NCBI RefSeq assembly: GCF_029433095.1
Contig: NZ_JARNTX010000008.1
Location: forward strand, 124,001 to 188,000
Length of the DNA stretch: 64,000 nucleotides
Reading direction: 5' to 3'
DNA from: Hymenobacter sp. YC55
GTDB lineage: Bacteria; Bacteroidota; Bacteroidia; Cytophagales; Hymenobacteraceae
Made by a program: the position numbers and the translations under genes. Numbering within the stretch: the stretch's first letter is position 1; every line of letters begins with the position of its first letter. The notes under the pieces were generated by a model. That model did not search any database. It saw only the letters and a list, made by a program, of their open reading frames with translations, and was not told the origin of the DNA. Of this stretch, positions 17,441 to 26,536 are shown piece after piece.

Positions 17441-17616
17441 AAGTGACCAGTTTCAAGGCGTTTTCTGACTATATTTAAACAAATATATTTTAATTATATT
17501 TATCACCTTTTATCAAGTGAAAAGCGGGTACTGCTTTATGAGGGCGGACGACAATCCTCTAACTCTTGCACGTTGTCGACTTATTAATACTGCTGATTTT
17601 ATCCTATTGATCTTTA

Positions 17617-18504
17617 ATGACTGATTTCTCCGTTTGCACTCTGGCGGCCGCCCGTCCTCCTTTTTTTCCTATGGTCCCTAGCGACGACCGGCAGCACCTG
17701 GACTTAGCGCACCCGATCCTGCAGCGCAACAAAGTGCGGGTAATTGGCCACGGTAAGCCGCCAATGCTCTTCTGCCACGGCTTTGGCTGCGACCAGCACA
17801 TCTGGCGCTACCTGACGCCCGCGCTGGCCGCCCGCTATCAACTTGTGCTCTTCGACCACGTGGGGGCAGGCGAGTCGGATGCTCGCGCTTATGACCCGCA
17901 GAAATACAGTACCCTGGCGGGCTATGCCCATGATGTGGTACAGATCTGTCAGGTGCTGGGACTGCAGCAAGTTACTGTCGTAGGCCATTCGGTAGGGGCT
18001 ATGATTGCCCTGCTGGCGGCAATTAGCGCCCCCGAGCACTTCGCCAAGGCGGTGATGCTGGCCCCCTCGCCCTGCTACCTGAATGCGCCAAACTATCATG
18101 GCGGTCTGAATCTCGAGGATGCGCACCAATTGCTGGCCCTTATGGAGCAGGATTACGACGGTTGGGCCCACCTGTTCGCGGGCCTGCTGCTGGGGCCCGC
18201 CAATCCGGCTGCCATGTGCGAAGAGCTGGCCGGGTATTTCTGCCGGACGGATTCAACCATGGCCAAACAGTTTGCGCGGGTGGCTTTTTTGTCGGATAAC
18301 CGGCCCGAAGTCGCGCGGATGCCGGTTCCCACCTTGCTGCTGCAATGCTCCCGGGATGCGGTAGCACCTGCCGAAGTAGGCGCGTATCTGCTGGCGCACC
18401 TGCCCGAGGCAACGCTGATTACGCTCCAGGCCACCGGCCATTGCCCGCACTTGAGTGCCCCGTTAGAGACGCTCGCGGCCATGGACCCGTTTCTGGCGGC
18501 CTGA
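17617..18504 (+). CDS. Alpha/beta hydrolase, RsbQ-like
   Basis: The 295-residue protein has the alpha/beta-hydrolase core after a variable N-terminus; Met19 or a later codon may be the true start. Motifs are MLFCHGFGCDQHIWRYLTPA (oxyanion region HGFG), VVGHSVGAM with nucleophile Ser at about residue 125, LLLQCSRDAVAP (acid Asp) and ATGHCPHLS (His). The HGFGCDQ and FDHVGAGESD segments are characteristic of RsbQ, which in Bacillus works with the PAS phosphatase RsbP in stress signalling. No RsbP-like neighbour is seen, so its role is open: signalling hydrolase or enzyme. Confidence 0.8.
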   Translation: MTDFSVCTLAAARPPFFPMVPSDDRQHLDLAHPILQRNKVRVIGHGKPPMLFCHGFGCDQHIWRYLTPALAARYQLVLFDHVGAGESDARAYDPQKYSTLAGYAHDVVQICQVLGLQQVTVVGHSVGAMIALLAAISAPEHFAKAVMLAPSPCYLNAPNYHGGLNLEDAHQLLALMEQDYDGWAHLFAGLLLGPANPAAMCEELAGYFCRTDSTMAKQFARVAFLSDNRPEVARMPVPTLLLQCSRDAVAPAEVGAYLLAHLPEATLITLQATGHCPHLSAPLETLAAMDPFLAA

Positions 18505-18879
18505 CCTGGTTTGTCAGCTGGCGTGGTCCGCATAGCTCTTAGTCGGCAGCTTGTTTCCTGCGTGAGTTCCTGAGGTGTTAGAGCCCCTGACATTGTAGTA
18601 TTGCCGTCCCCCAAAATCTTATCGCAGGTCCGTCTAGCGTGGCGCTTTGCAATACTGCTCGGGGTGGCTTGCCAAGTCCAACAGTGCCGTGAGTGTGCTA
18701 GGCGCAACCCCACAAATCAACTCCTCAGGCCGAGATAGCCGCTTAACCCAAAGTAGGTAATGCCGACCTTTCAGCCAGTAAGCTCTTCTACCATGCACTT
18801 GGCAATGGCAGAAAAGCTTCTAAAAGCTTAAACCTAGGGTAGGACAATAAGTCTATCTTTTATTAGCCTATTAGTTTGT
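18505..18879. other. Intergenic, no gene recognised
   Basis: About 375 bp between two rightward hydrolase genes. No coding frame of note. The end (18820-18879) is AT-rich and likely carries the promoter of the 18880 gene. Confidence 0.4.
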
Positions 18880-19782
18880 ATGCGTATGCTTCGTTATTGC
18901 GTTATCCTGCTTGTTTTGTTTGGTGGTTCCTGTCAACAACGCGTGCCTGAGCACCTCCAGGAAGCGGAGGGCATGGGGTTGTATATTAAGCGAACCATCC
19001 CGTACAAATATGTCCCGAATACGCCCGCCAACTTGGTTAGCCTGGACTTGTATAGCTATGCCCCCCTTGCTTCCCTCAAACCAGTCGTCCTCTACGTCCA
19101 TGGCGGCGGCTGGGCGACGGGCGACAAAGCCAATAAACTAGCCAACAAACTCGCGCTTTTCCAGTCGCTGGACTATCTGTTTGTGAGTGTCAATTACCGC
19201 TTAAGTCCTACCCCAGCCGCGTTAACGGATGGAAACCGGATCAAATATCCCGTCCATAGCACGGATGTGGCCGATGCAGTTAAATGGGTGGCGGACAGCA
19301 TCGGACGCTATGGGGGCGATCCAGCCAAAATAGTCCTCCTGGGCCATAGCGCGGGGGCCCACCTAGTCGCGCTGACGGGAACCAGCCCCCTTTTTTTGCC
19401 GGCCCGCCACCTCCCGCTAACCTTTCTTCGAGGCATTGCCGCCATCGATACGGAAGGCTATGACGTGCTAACGCAAAGCAGCGAAGAACTCTATCAAAAT
19501 GCGTTTGGAACCGATCCAGCGCAGCAGCGGGAGGCCTCGCCCGTGTACAATGTAACGAGTGCCGCCCGGTATCCCCGGTTCTTCGTCGCGACGAGAGGAT
19601 CCGCCGCCCGAGTAGCCCTGGCCGATGCGTTCGTCAAGCAATTACAAGCCGCGGGCGTACCGGTAAGCCAAGTACGAGGCAGCCAGTATGATCACGAAGG
19701 CATCAACAACGCGATTGGCGACCCGCAGGATACGGTCATTACGCCCGCGTTGACGGCCTTTCTGGCCGCCGCGTTTCAATGA
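18880..19782 (+). CDS. Secreted lipoprotein alpha/beta hydrolase (esterase, HSL/BD-FAE type)
   Basis: The 300-residue protein begins with a short lipoprotein signal (MRMLRYCVILLVLFGGSCQQ, lipobox cysteine at 18). The hydrolase domain has HGGGW at 74-78 (oxyanion hole of the hormone-sensitive-lipase/carboxylesterase group), nucleophile Ser157 in GHSAG and a terminal His at about 272 in DHEGIN. It probably hydrolyses small esters in the periplasm or at the outer membrane. Stand-alone gene. Confidence 0.85.
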   Translation: MRMLRYCVILLVLFGGSCQQRVPEHLQEAEGMGLYIKRTIPYKYVPNTPANLVSLDLYSYAPLASLKPVVLYVHGGGWATGDKANKLANKLALFQSLDYLFVSVNYRLSPTPAALTDGNRIKYPVHSTDVADAVKWVADSIGRYGGDPAKIVLLGHSAGAHLVALTGTSPLFLPARHLPLTFLRGIAAIDTEGYDVLTQSSEELYQNAFGTDPAQQREASPVYNVTSAARYPRFFVATRGSAARVALADAFVKQLQAAGVPVSQVRGSQYDHEGINNAIGDPQDTVITPALTAFLAAAFQ

Positions 19783-20143
19783 ACGTGCGTAGAAGGGCAC
19801 TGGGAAGGGGCCAAGCGAACCATCGGGGGCACTAGTGTTCCGGGTGGCAAAAACCAGAGTTAGTATCGGGATCTGGCGCTGGGACACGCGGGTTCAGTCC
19901 GCACGCGAGTAGACGACCTTATGACGGCGACCAAGGGTTCCGCCCCGGCTGTCGAGACGCCGGTGGCCGGCGTCGTAATGGTCAAAGACCCGGCAACTTT
20001 CGAGCAGGTTCATTTGTAGCCGGGCGGGAGCTTTCACACCCGTTACCGGCCAGTAAGCCGACAAGGTCTCGTCAGCGTACCAGCCCCCTGCGGAATGCGC
20101 AGTCCTGATGGCCCCGCCACGTGCGCCGGCAAAGAAGACCTTC
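19783..20143 (-). other. Gap with an open leftward frame lacking a start codon
   Basis: On the minus strand a frame of about 80 codons reads FFAGARGGAIRTAHSAGGWY, ADETLSAYWPVTGVKAPARL and ESCRVFDHYDAGHRRLD. It looks protein-like but has no ATG or GTG at its head and follows directly after the LEA-like lipoprotein gene. It may be the remains of a downstream gene. Confidence 0.3.
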
Positions 20144-20821
20144 CTAAGGTCGGCGCTTGGTGGAATCCCGATTTCGATCTACCGCGTTGAGCACATCGGT
20201 CGCGGTGAATTCTTTGTCGACGTTTACGTAGCCGGCGGGCGCGATGCGGCGGCCGCTACTGGTAATAAACGTGGGCCGGATACGCATGGTCAGGCGCAGG
20301 GGCTGCCGGTCCCGGTCCGCCAAACCCAACGCTAGGTTGGCCAGCGCCTCGCCCGACTGTTCGCCCATGGCCTCGCGCAGGTTGCTTTCCAGCGTCACCG
20401 GGGTAATCGCCACGCCGCCGTTAGGAGCCACTTCAATGCGCTCAGTGGTGCGGCCCGTCGCGACCTGCTTGCCATCGAGCAGGGCAATGTAGTCCAGCTC
20501 GTTGAGAGCCGCCATTTCGCTGTTAGGGTTGCGGATTTCCAGGTTAACGCGCATGCGCAGGGGCAGGTTGCCGCTGGCGTAGGCCACCGCCAGGCGGGCG
20601 CGGTCCCCGGTGCTCAAGTCGCCGGGCTGGCGGATCTGCGTCACGTCGATGCCGGCGACGGTAGCCTGCTCCACGGAGGAGAGCCGAAATTCGGCGTTCT
20701 TAAAGGCTTTAGCTTGCTGCACCTGCTCGCTGATGCCACACTGGCTCAAACCCAGTACAAGGAGGAAGCCGGCCGCGACCCGGGCGAGGCGGGAAGGGTG
20801 GGGAAGTAAGTACTGGGGCAT
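20144..20821 (-). CDS. LEA-type-2-like lipoprotein
   Basis: The 225-residue protein has a lipoprotein signal (VAAGFLLVLGLSQCG, lipobox LSQC). The domain reads AEFRLSSVEQATVAGIDVTQ, LPLRMRVNLEIRNPNSEMAA and LNELDYIALLDGKQVATGRT, a LEA_2/NDR1-like beta-sandwich. It aligns throughout with the 3825-4475 protein, including VEEAR/VEQAT, IRNPNS and the terminal KRRP. Predicted to be anchored in the outer membrane facing the periplasm; role protective or structural. Confidence 0.7.
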   Translation of the reverse strand: MPQYLLPHPSRLARVAAGFLLVLGLSQCGISEQVQQAKAFKNAEFRLSSVEQATVAGIDVTQIRQPGDLSTGDRARLAVAYASGNLPLRMRVNLEIRNPNSEMAALNELDYIALLDGKQVATGRTTERIEVAPNGGVAITPVTLESNLREAMGEQSGEALANLALGLADRDRQPLRLTMRIRPTFITSSGRRIAPAGYVNVDKEFTATDVLNAVDRNRDSTKRRP

Positions 20822-20978
20822 ACGTTGTGGGGTGAAAGGAAAGTATAGGTACGGGCCTGCTTACTTACCTAAGCGGTAATTTGTTGTCAGTGTTTGGCTT
20901 GACGGCGGGGGCAACCCCCGGCCAAGCCGCACCGTAAGCGGCAACAGATTTCTTTCTCATCCTCTAATTTCCCATTCC

Positions 20979-21197
20979 ATGGACGCTAACAACAACGGCA
21001 TCGACGACGCTACCGAATTCCGCAGCCGCGGCAACTGGAACGAAGTAAAGGGCAAAGCCAAGCAGCAGTGGGGCAATCTCACCGACGACGACCTGGACTA
21101 CGCTGAAGGCAAGCAGGACGAGTGGCTGGGCACGCTTCAGCGCAAAACCGGCCAGACCATAGACGACATCAAGAACTGGTTCCACCGCACGTTCTAG
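20979..21197 (+). CDS. CsbD-family stress protein
   Basis: The 72-residue protein matches CsbD: RGNWNEVKGKAKQQWGNLTD followed by DDLDYAEGKQDEWLGTLQRK and TGQTIDDIKNWF. Members are small cytoplasmic proteins induced by general stress; their biochemical function is unknown. A strong terminator follows 40 bp downstream, so it is monocistronic. It is divergent from the LEA-like lipoprotein, with about 155 bp between. Confidence 0.9.
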   Translation: MDANNNGIDDATEFRSRGNWNEVKGKAKQQWGNLTDDDLDYAEGKQDEWLGTLQRKTGQTIDDIKNWFHRTF

Positions 21198-21236
21198 CGC
21201 TAGCCCAGGCTGGCCAATAATGCAAATGTATAAATA

Positions 21237-21275
21237 AAAGCCCCACCTGCTGCCGTAAGGCCGGATGGGGCTTTT
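21237..21275 (+). terminator. Terminator after the CsbD gene
   Basis: AAAAGCCCCA and its complement TGGGGCTTTT enclose a GC-rich loop, ending in a short T-run. Confidence 0.75.
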
Positions 21276-21359
21276 CCTATAAGGCGCGAAGCCCTGTTTT
21301 CGCCCTGGCTTCCCGCGCGAATTTTCTCCCATCAGCTACTTTGCCGGAATAGCACCCGG

Positions 21360-23828
21360 TTGCTTCGTCCTCGCTCTACCGGTTTGCCTATGCCTCCCGT
21401 GTCGGTTTTGCCTCCCGCCCACCTGTTCCCACCCGACGAGCTGCTAACGACCCTGCTCGTCTTGTCGGTGGCCGGCGTGGCGCTTTGCCTGCCGGTGCAC
21501 GACGCGGCGGGGGCAGTGGTGGACTTCACCTTTGCTTACCTCAACCCGGCCGCCCAGCAGCAACTGGGGCTACCCGCGCAGCCAACCGTGACGTACGGGC
21601 AGCGGTTTCCGCAGAGTGTAATAAGTGGGGCTTTGGCTTTGTACCGCGCCGCTGAACTTCCGGATGGGCCCACGCAGCCTGCTAGCTGCTACGAGGCTGA
21701 CGGCCCCAACCAGCCTTACCGGGTGACGGTCCAGCGGGTAGGGGCGGGGTTGCTGCTGCGCTTCGCCGCCGAGCCGGAACCGCTTATGGACGACAACTTA
21801 CGCGCAGCCCAGGCCCGGGAACGGGCTGCCCGCGAAGAAGCCGAGCTGCAAAGAACGCGGCTGGCGCGCTTTTTTGAGCAGGCACCGGCCGCTATATGCG
21901 TCCTAAGCGGGCCGCAGCTGGTATTTGAGCTGGTAAATCCCGCCTACGAGCGGCTCTTTCCCGGCCGGCAGCTGCTGGGATTACCCGTGCTCGAAGCCTT
22001 GCCCGAGTTGGTAAGCCAACCAATTCCAGCCATCCTGCGTCAGGTCTACGAAACGGGCGTTACCTACGAAGGCCGCGAAGTGTTGATGCAATTCACCCAC
22101 TCTCCCGGCGGCGAGCTAGAAGATGTGTACTTCAATTTCATCTACCAGGCCCGCCTAGATGAGCACGGCCGTATAGATGGACTGCTGGTGTGTGCCTATC
22201 CCGTCACGGAGCAAGTGCTGGGCCGGCGGCGGACCGCGGCGCTGCAGGCCGAGGCACTGGTCGCCACGCGGCACCGGGTGCAGGAGCGGGAAGTGTTCTA
22301 CCAGGTATTCGAGCAGACGCCGGCCCTGATTGCCTTGCTGCGGGAGCCGGACCACCGGATGGAGTACCATAACACGGCCTATCAGCAGCTGTTTCCCGGC
22401 CGCGCGATGCGGGGGCGCACCATTGCCGAAACGCAGCCCGATGCCGTGGCGCAGGGCTTCGTGGCGCTGCTCGACCAGGTGTACCGGACCGGAGAAACCT
22501 ATTATGGTATCGAAATGCCACTAACGGTAGAGCAACCCGACGGCCAGCCGCCGCGAACCACGTATTTCGACTTCACCTACCAGCCGTTCCGGGAGAAGGG
22601 TGACATTGTCGGCATCTCGGTTTTTGCCTTTGACGTGACCGAGCAGGTGCGGGCCCGCCAGCAGCGCGAGGGGCAGCGGCAGCAGTTGCACCGCCTGTTT
22701 ATGGCCGCGCCGGCTGCCATCTGCATTCTCGGCGGCCCCGACCTGGTGTTCGAACTGGTGAATCCCGGCTACCAGGAGCTGTTTCCGGGCCGGGCGCTGC
22801 TGGGCCAGCATCTTCTGGCGGCGCTGCCCGAAATTCGGGGTCACGCCGTGTACCACACCTTCCGGCGGGTGTACGAGACGGGGGTTATGCAGCAGGAGCT
22901 GGGGAGGCTGATTCCCCTGGCGGCTCCCGCGGACGGAGCTTTAGAAAACCGCTACTTCAACTACATCCAGCAGGCCCGCTACGACGCAGACGGCCACATC
23001 GACGGGGTATTGGTCTTTGCCTTTGAAGTCACCCCGGAAGTGCGGGCCCGCCAGCAGGTGCAGGAGCTCAACCAGAAACTGACCGCCATTAACACCACCC
23101 TGCACGTTACCAACCAGGAGTTGGGCACCACCAACCAGCAGCTTACGCGCACCAACGCCGACCTGGATACCTTCATCTACACGGCCAGCCACGACCTGAA
23201 AGCGCCCATCACCAACATTGAGGGCCTGCTCGATACGTTGCGGGCGGAACTGCCGGCCAGTGGCCGCACCAGCGAAGTGGACTATATCCTGGCGCTGATG
23301 CACGACTCGGTGGACCGTTTCAAAAACACCATCGAGCAGCTCACCGACGTGGCCCGGCTGCAACAGGAGCACGACTCCCCCCGGAGCGCCGTGCTGCTGG
23401 CCCAGGTGCTGGAGGACGTGCGCCTAGACCTGGCCCCGCTGCTAACCGCTGCCGGGGGCCGGCTGCACGTGGACGTGGCGGCCTGCCCCACCGTCACCTT
23501 CTCGGAGAAGCACCTGCGCTCGGTGGTCTATAACCTGCTCAGCAATGCCCTCAAGTACCGCCACCCCGACCGGCTGCCCGATGTGCGGGTGAACTGCCAG
23601 GTCGAGGAAGGTTATTCGGTGCTGCGCGTACAGGACAATGGCCTGGGCCTGAGCAAACACGCCACTACCCGGCTGTTCAGTTTATTTCAGCGCTTTCATA
23701 CCCACGTGGAAGGCAGCGGCGTGGGGCTATACATGATTAAAAAAATGGTGGAAAATGCCGGCGGGCATATCCGCGTGGAAAGCACGGAAGACGTGGGCTC
23801 CACTTTTTTCGTCTACCTGCTGCGGTAG
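21360..23828 (+). CDS. Multi-PAS sensor histidine kinase
   Basis: The frame gives 822 residues; an ATG at 21390 (MPPVSVLPPAHLF) is an equally likely start. It contains four PAS-type domains: residues about 25-140, then QAPAAICVLSGPQLVFELVN, QTPALIALLREPDHRMEYHN and AAPAAICILGGPDLVFELVN. A coiled linker, HisKA (YTASHDLKAPITNIEGLLDT) and HATPase with LLSNALKYRHP, VQDNGLGLS and GSGVGL follow. No membrane segment is seen. It is followed 52 bp later by its likely partner regulator (23881). The 10087 kinase is a degraded paralogue with the same domain order. Confidence 0.9.
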   Translation: MLRPRSTGLPMPPVSVLPPAHLFPPDELLTTLLVLSVAGVALCLPVHDAAGAVVDFTFAYLNPAAQQQLGLPAQPTVTYGQRFPQSVISGALALYRAAELPDGPTQPASCYEADGPNQPYRVTVQRVGAGLLLRFAAEPEPLMDDNLRAAQARERAAREEAELQRTRLARFFEQAPAAICVLSGPQLVFELVNPAYERLFPGRQLLGLPVLEALPELVSQPIPAILRQVYETGVTYEGREVLMQFTHSPGGELEDVYFNFIYQARLDEHGRIDGLLVCAYPVTEQVLGRRRTAALQAEALVATRHRVQEREVFYQVFEQTPALIALLREPDHRMEYHNTAYQQLFPGRAMRGRTIAETQPDAVAQGFVALLDQVYRTGETYYGIEMPLTVEQPDGQPPRTTYFDFTYQPFREKGDIVGISVFAFDVTEQVRARQQREGQRQQLHRLFMAAPAAICILGGPDLVFELVNPGYQELFPGRALLGQHLLAALPEIRGHAVYHTFRRVYETGVMQQELGRLIPLAAPADGALENRYFNYIQQARYDADGHIDGVLVFAFEVTPEVRARQQVQELNQKLTAINTTLHVTNQELGTTNQQLTRTNADLDTFIYTASHDLKAPITNIEGLLDTLRAELPASGRTSEVDYILALMHDSVDRFKNTIEQLTDVARLQQEHDSPRSAVLLAQVLEDVRLDLAPLLTAAGGRLHVDVAACPTVTFSEKHLRSVVYNLLSNALKYRHPDRLPDVRVNCQVEEGYSVLRVQDNGLGLSKHATTRLFSLFQRFHTHVEGSGVGLYMIKKMVENAGGHIRVESTEDVGSTFFVYLLR

Positions 23829-23880
23829 CTGCGTATAGCTGTCCAGTTTCCCGCTGCTGGGGACCTTCTTGTAACCCTGC

Positions 23881-24324
23881 ATGGAAAAACTCTCCTGTGT
23901 ATTACTAGTCGACGATGACCCGACCACCAACTACCTCAACCGCAAGCTGCTGGAACGACTGGCCGTAACCGAGCAGGTGCTGGTGGCCCACCACGGCCAG
24001 GAGGCGTTGGCGCTGCTGGCCGCGCACTGCCAGCCCCCCCACCTGACTGGGTGCCCGACCCTGATCTTGCTGGACGTGAACATGCCGGTGATGAACGGCT
24101 ACGAGTTTCTGGCCGCCTACCAGCAGCTACCCGCCGCGCAGCGCCAGGCCAGCGTGATTGTGATGTTGACCACCTCGCTCCACCCCGCCGACGTCCAACG
24201 GGTAGAGCTGTACGGCATCACCACGTTCTTGAGCAAGCCGCTGGCGACGGCGATAATCAACGCCGTATTGAAGGCCCACTTCGGGCGCGAGCTGCCGGGC
24301 AGCCAGGAAGGCGCGCTTGGGTAA
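23881..24324 (+). CDS. Single-domain response regulator
   Basis: The 147-residue protein is a CheY-like receiver with no output domain. Acidic pocket residues are at DDD 11-13, phosphoacceptor Asp65 in LLDVNMPVMNGYEF, a conserved Thr-Thr-Ser and Lys in FLSKPLA. It lies 52 bp after the histidine kinase and is presumably its phosphorylation partner; output must be by protein-protein contact. The counterpart in the second cassette (12312) is a pseudogene. Confidence 0.9.
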   Translation: MEKLSCVLLVDDDPTTNYLNRKLLERLAVTEQVLVAHHGQEALALLAAHCQPPHLTGCPTLILLDVNMPVMNGYEFLAAYQQLPAAQRQASVIVMLTTSLHPADVQRVELYGITTFLSKPLATAIINAVLKAHFGRELPGSQEGALG

Positions 24325-24397
24325 AACCTGGGCAGGATGGGTTACCTTTTCACGGCAATCCGTATAAAAGACTACTCACCCCTAACTCTTTTTTAGC

Positions 24398-24637
24398 ATG
24401 AAAAAATTATTGTTTTTGGCGCTGGCCGCCGCCTCGTTCTCGTTCGCTTCGTGCGACAGTCCCAAGGAAAACGCGCAAGAAGATGCCGCTGACCGGGTAG
24501 AAGCCGCGGGCGAAGCCAAGGAAGATCAGTTGGAAGCCGCCGGGGCCAGTGACGCGGCCGGCGACCAAGCGGAAGAGGCCGGCGAGATGAAGGCCGACTC
24601 GATGCGCGCTGATGCCGACGCCAAAGACCCCCAATAG
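24398..24637 (+). CDS. Small acidic lipoprotein
   Basis: A 79-residue protein with signal MKKLLFLALAAASFSFASCD (lipobox FASC). The mature part is a charged Ala/Glu/Asp helix (DAADRVEAAGEAKEDQLEAA) resembling small stress-related lipoproteins of Cytophagales. No enzymatic motif. It lies after the kinase/regulator pair and before a strong bidirectional terminator. Confidence 0.75.
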   Translation: MKKLLFLALAAASFSFASCDSPKENAQEDAADRVEAAGEAKEDQLEAAGASDAAGDQAEEAGEMKADSMRADADAKDPQ

Positions 24638-24691
24638 GTTGCCGGGCCCAGCGGGCGGGCGCCCGGAAAACCGCAGCGCCTAGCCGACCCT

Positions 24692-24741
24692 GACCCAAAG
24701 AAAAGCCCCCTAAACGTGTTTAGGGGGCTTTTCTTTGGGTC
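24692..24741. terminator. Perfect 24-bp inverted repeat, bidirectional terminator
   Basis: Two exact 24-nt complementary arms with CCCCCTAAAC/GTTTAGGGGG cores and AAAGAAAAG/CTTTTCTTT ends are separated by 2 nt. It lies between the convergent genes ending at 24637 and 24746 and can terminate both. Confidence 0.85.
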
Positions 24742-24745
24742 AATT

Positions 24746-25165
24746 TTAGTCAGATGCCCGGCCTGCGTCGGGGGCCGGGGCCCCGGGCGCGGCCGCGCCA
24801 AACTCCTGGTCGGTCATCCGGGTTTCGTTGCCGAGCACGTCGCTCCCTTCCTTTTCCAGGCCGGGACCCTGGGCTGTTACGTCGGATCGCTCCCGGGAAG
24901 TAGCGCCCTGAGGCGTGGTTTCGCTGCCGCCGATGTGCAGGTTTTCCAGCTGATCCTTTTGGTCAGAGCGCTGGGTGTAGCCGTTGGGGGCCATGTTGCG
25001 CTGGGCCGTGGGGTCGTTGGCCGCCTTGCCGTTGCTCTGGTCCTGCTTGTATTCTTTTTCCCGCTCCAACTGCTCGTTGACAGGAAAGCCTTTCTCGGTG
25101 ATGTCACCGTTTTCGTTGTCCTCGGCGTTTACTTCGTCTTTGCCGAATAAATTGTTTAACGTCAT
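24746..25165 (-). CDS. Hydrophilic hypothetical protein
   Basis: The start is the ATG at 25165 (MTLNNLFGKDEVNAEDNENG), giving 139 residues; the frame extends upstream but that part overlaps the transaldolase spacer and looks non-coding. The protein is strongly polar (Asn, Glu, Gln, Asp), with no hydrophobic core, and is probably disordered. It lies 40 bp downstream of transaldolase on the same strand, likely one operon. Possibly a desiccation-type protein; no family identified. Confidence 0.6.
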   Translation of the reverse strand: MTLNNLFGKDEVNAEDNENGDITEKGFPVNEQLEREKEYKQDQSNGKAANDPTAQRNMAPNGYTQRSDQKDQLENLHIGGSETTPQGATSRERSDVTAQGPGLEKEGSDVLGNETRMTDQEFGAAAPGAPAPDAGRASD

Positions 25166-25205
25166 GGCGGGTAAAGTGTAAGGGTGAAGGGCCGCAAGCG
25201 TAGCG

Positions 25206-26351
25206 TTAGGCCAGCTGCTGATTGGAACTAAGAGCCTGCTGGCGCTTTTTCTCCACCGAGTCCAGCAGCTTGGTGAACGGCTCAATGAACTTCTGCACGC
25301 CGTCGGCTTCGAGTTGGCCGGTCAGCACCTCCAGGTCTAGTCCCAACTCCGGCAGGCGGCGCAGCACCTCCCGGGCGTGGTCGAGGCCTTCTTCCAATTG
25401 GGCCGTGGCGGGAATGGCGCTTTGCTTGAACAGGTCCATGGTGTCTACCGGCACGGTATTCACCGTTTTCGGGCCGACCAGATTGGTGATGTACTTCAGG
25501 TTGTCATACTTCGGGTTCTTGTTGCCGGTACTGGCCCACAGCAGCCGCTGCGTATTGGCGCCTTTCGCCTGCAGAACGTTCCAGCGCGGCCCGGCGAAGA
25601 TGTCCTTGTAGAGCTGATACGCCTGCTTGGCGCAGGCCACGGCTACTTCCCCCGTCAGCGAGGCAGCCAACTCGCCGCGCGGGCCGCCCTCGGCGGCTAG
25701 CTTATCTAGCTGCGGGTCGATGAGCACGTCGATGCGACTCAGAAAAAAGCTGGCCACCGAGTTTACGTCTTCCACCGGCTGCCCGGCCTGCACCCGGTCC
25801 TCGAGGCCCGCCAGGAAAGCTTCCGTAACGGCGCGGTAACGCTCCAGGCCGAAAATCAGGGTCACGTTGATGTTGATGCCTTCGCTGATTAGCTGGCGAA
25901 TGGCGGGCAGGCCTTCGAGCGTGGCCGGCACTTTAATCATCACGTTGGGCCGGTCCACGGCCTGCCACAGCTGCCGGCCCTCGGCGATGGTGCCGGCCGT
26001 ATCGTGGGCTAGCGCGGGAGACACTTCCAGGCTCACGTAGCCGTCGCTGGAATTGTCGTGGCTGTCGTAGAGGGGCCGGAACAAGTCACAGGCCTGCTGC
26101 ACGTCGGCCACGGCCAGCCCCACGTAAATTTCCTCGGCCGACTTGCCTTGCCGAGCTTGTTCGCGGATGGTATCGTCGTAGTCGGCGCTGCCGCCGATGG
26201 CCTTCTCGAAGATAGCGGGGTTGGAGGTGACGCCTCGCAGCGCATCTTCGTCGATGCGGCGCTTCAACTCACCGTTGGTGAGCACCTGCCGGCTAATAAA
26301 ATCGAGCCATAGGCTCTGGTCGAGGTGGCGTATTTCAAGTAGTGGATTCAT
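25206..26351 (-). CDS. tal: Transaldolase
   Basis: It transfers a dihydroxyacetone unit in the non-oxidative pentose phosphate pathway. The 381-residue length and motifs fit the mycobacterial/cyanobacterial-type enzyme: LWLDFISRQVL, GVTSNPAIFEKAI (phosphate-binding region), the Schiff-base Lys in NVMIKVPAT, ININVTLIFGLERY and ASFFLSRID. The gene is intact. It is followed by the hydrophilic protein at 24746-25165. A plasmid-borne copy fits the stress cargo: NADPH supply under oxidative load is plausible inference. Confidence 0.95.
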   Translation of the reverse strand: MNPLLEIRHLDQSLWLDFISRQVLTNGELKRRIDEDALRGVTSNPAIFEKAIGGSADYDDTIREQARQGKSAEEIYVGLAVADVQQACDLFRPLYDSHDNSSDGYVSLEVSPALAHDTAGTIAEGRQLWQAVDRPNVMIKVPATLEGLPAIRQLISEGININVTLIFGLERYRAVTEAFLAGLEDRVQAGQPVEDVNSVASFFLSRIDVLIDPQLDKLAAEGGPRGELAASLTGEVAVACAKQAYQLYKDIFAGPRWNVLQAKGANTQRLLWASTGNKNPKYDNLKYITNLVGPKTVNTVPVDTMDLFKQSAIPATAQLEEGLDHAREVLRRLPELGLDLEVLTGQLEADGVQKFIEPFTKLLDSVEKKRQQALSSNQQLA

Positions 26352-26536
26352 AGCGAAAAAGACAGTGGTGAATCAGCAGCAAAACCTGCCCAGGCTGGCT
26401 AGGCTGGTTCCGCATACGTAAACCCGCTGGTTTATGCCATCTTTTTACGGCCCGTGCCAGCCCGTTTTAGTGCTTTTCTCCCTTTGTTCACCAACGCAAC
26501 GGGCTACGGGCCGTTGAAGCCGGTAAACTCAACGCC

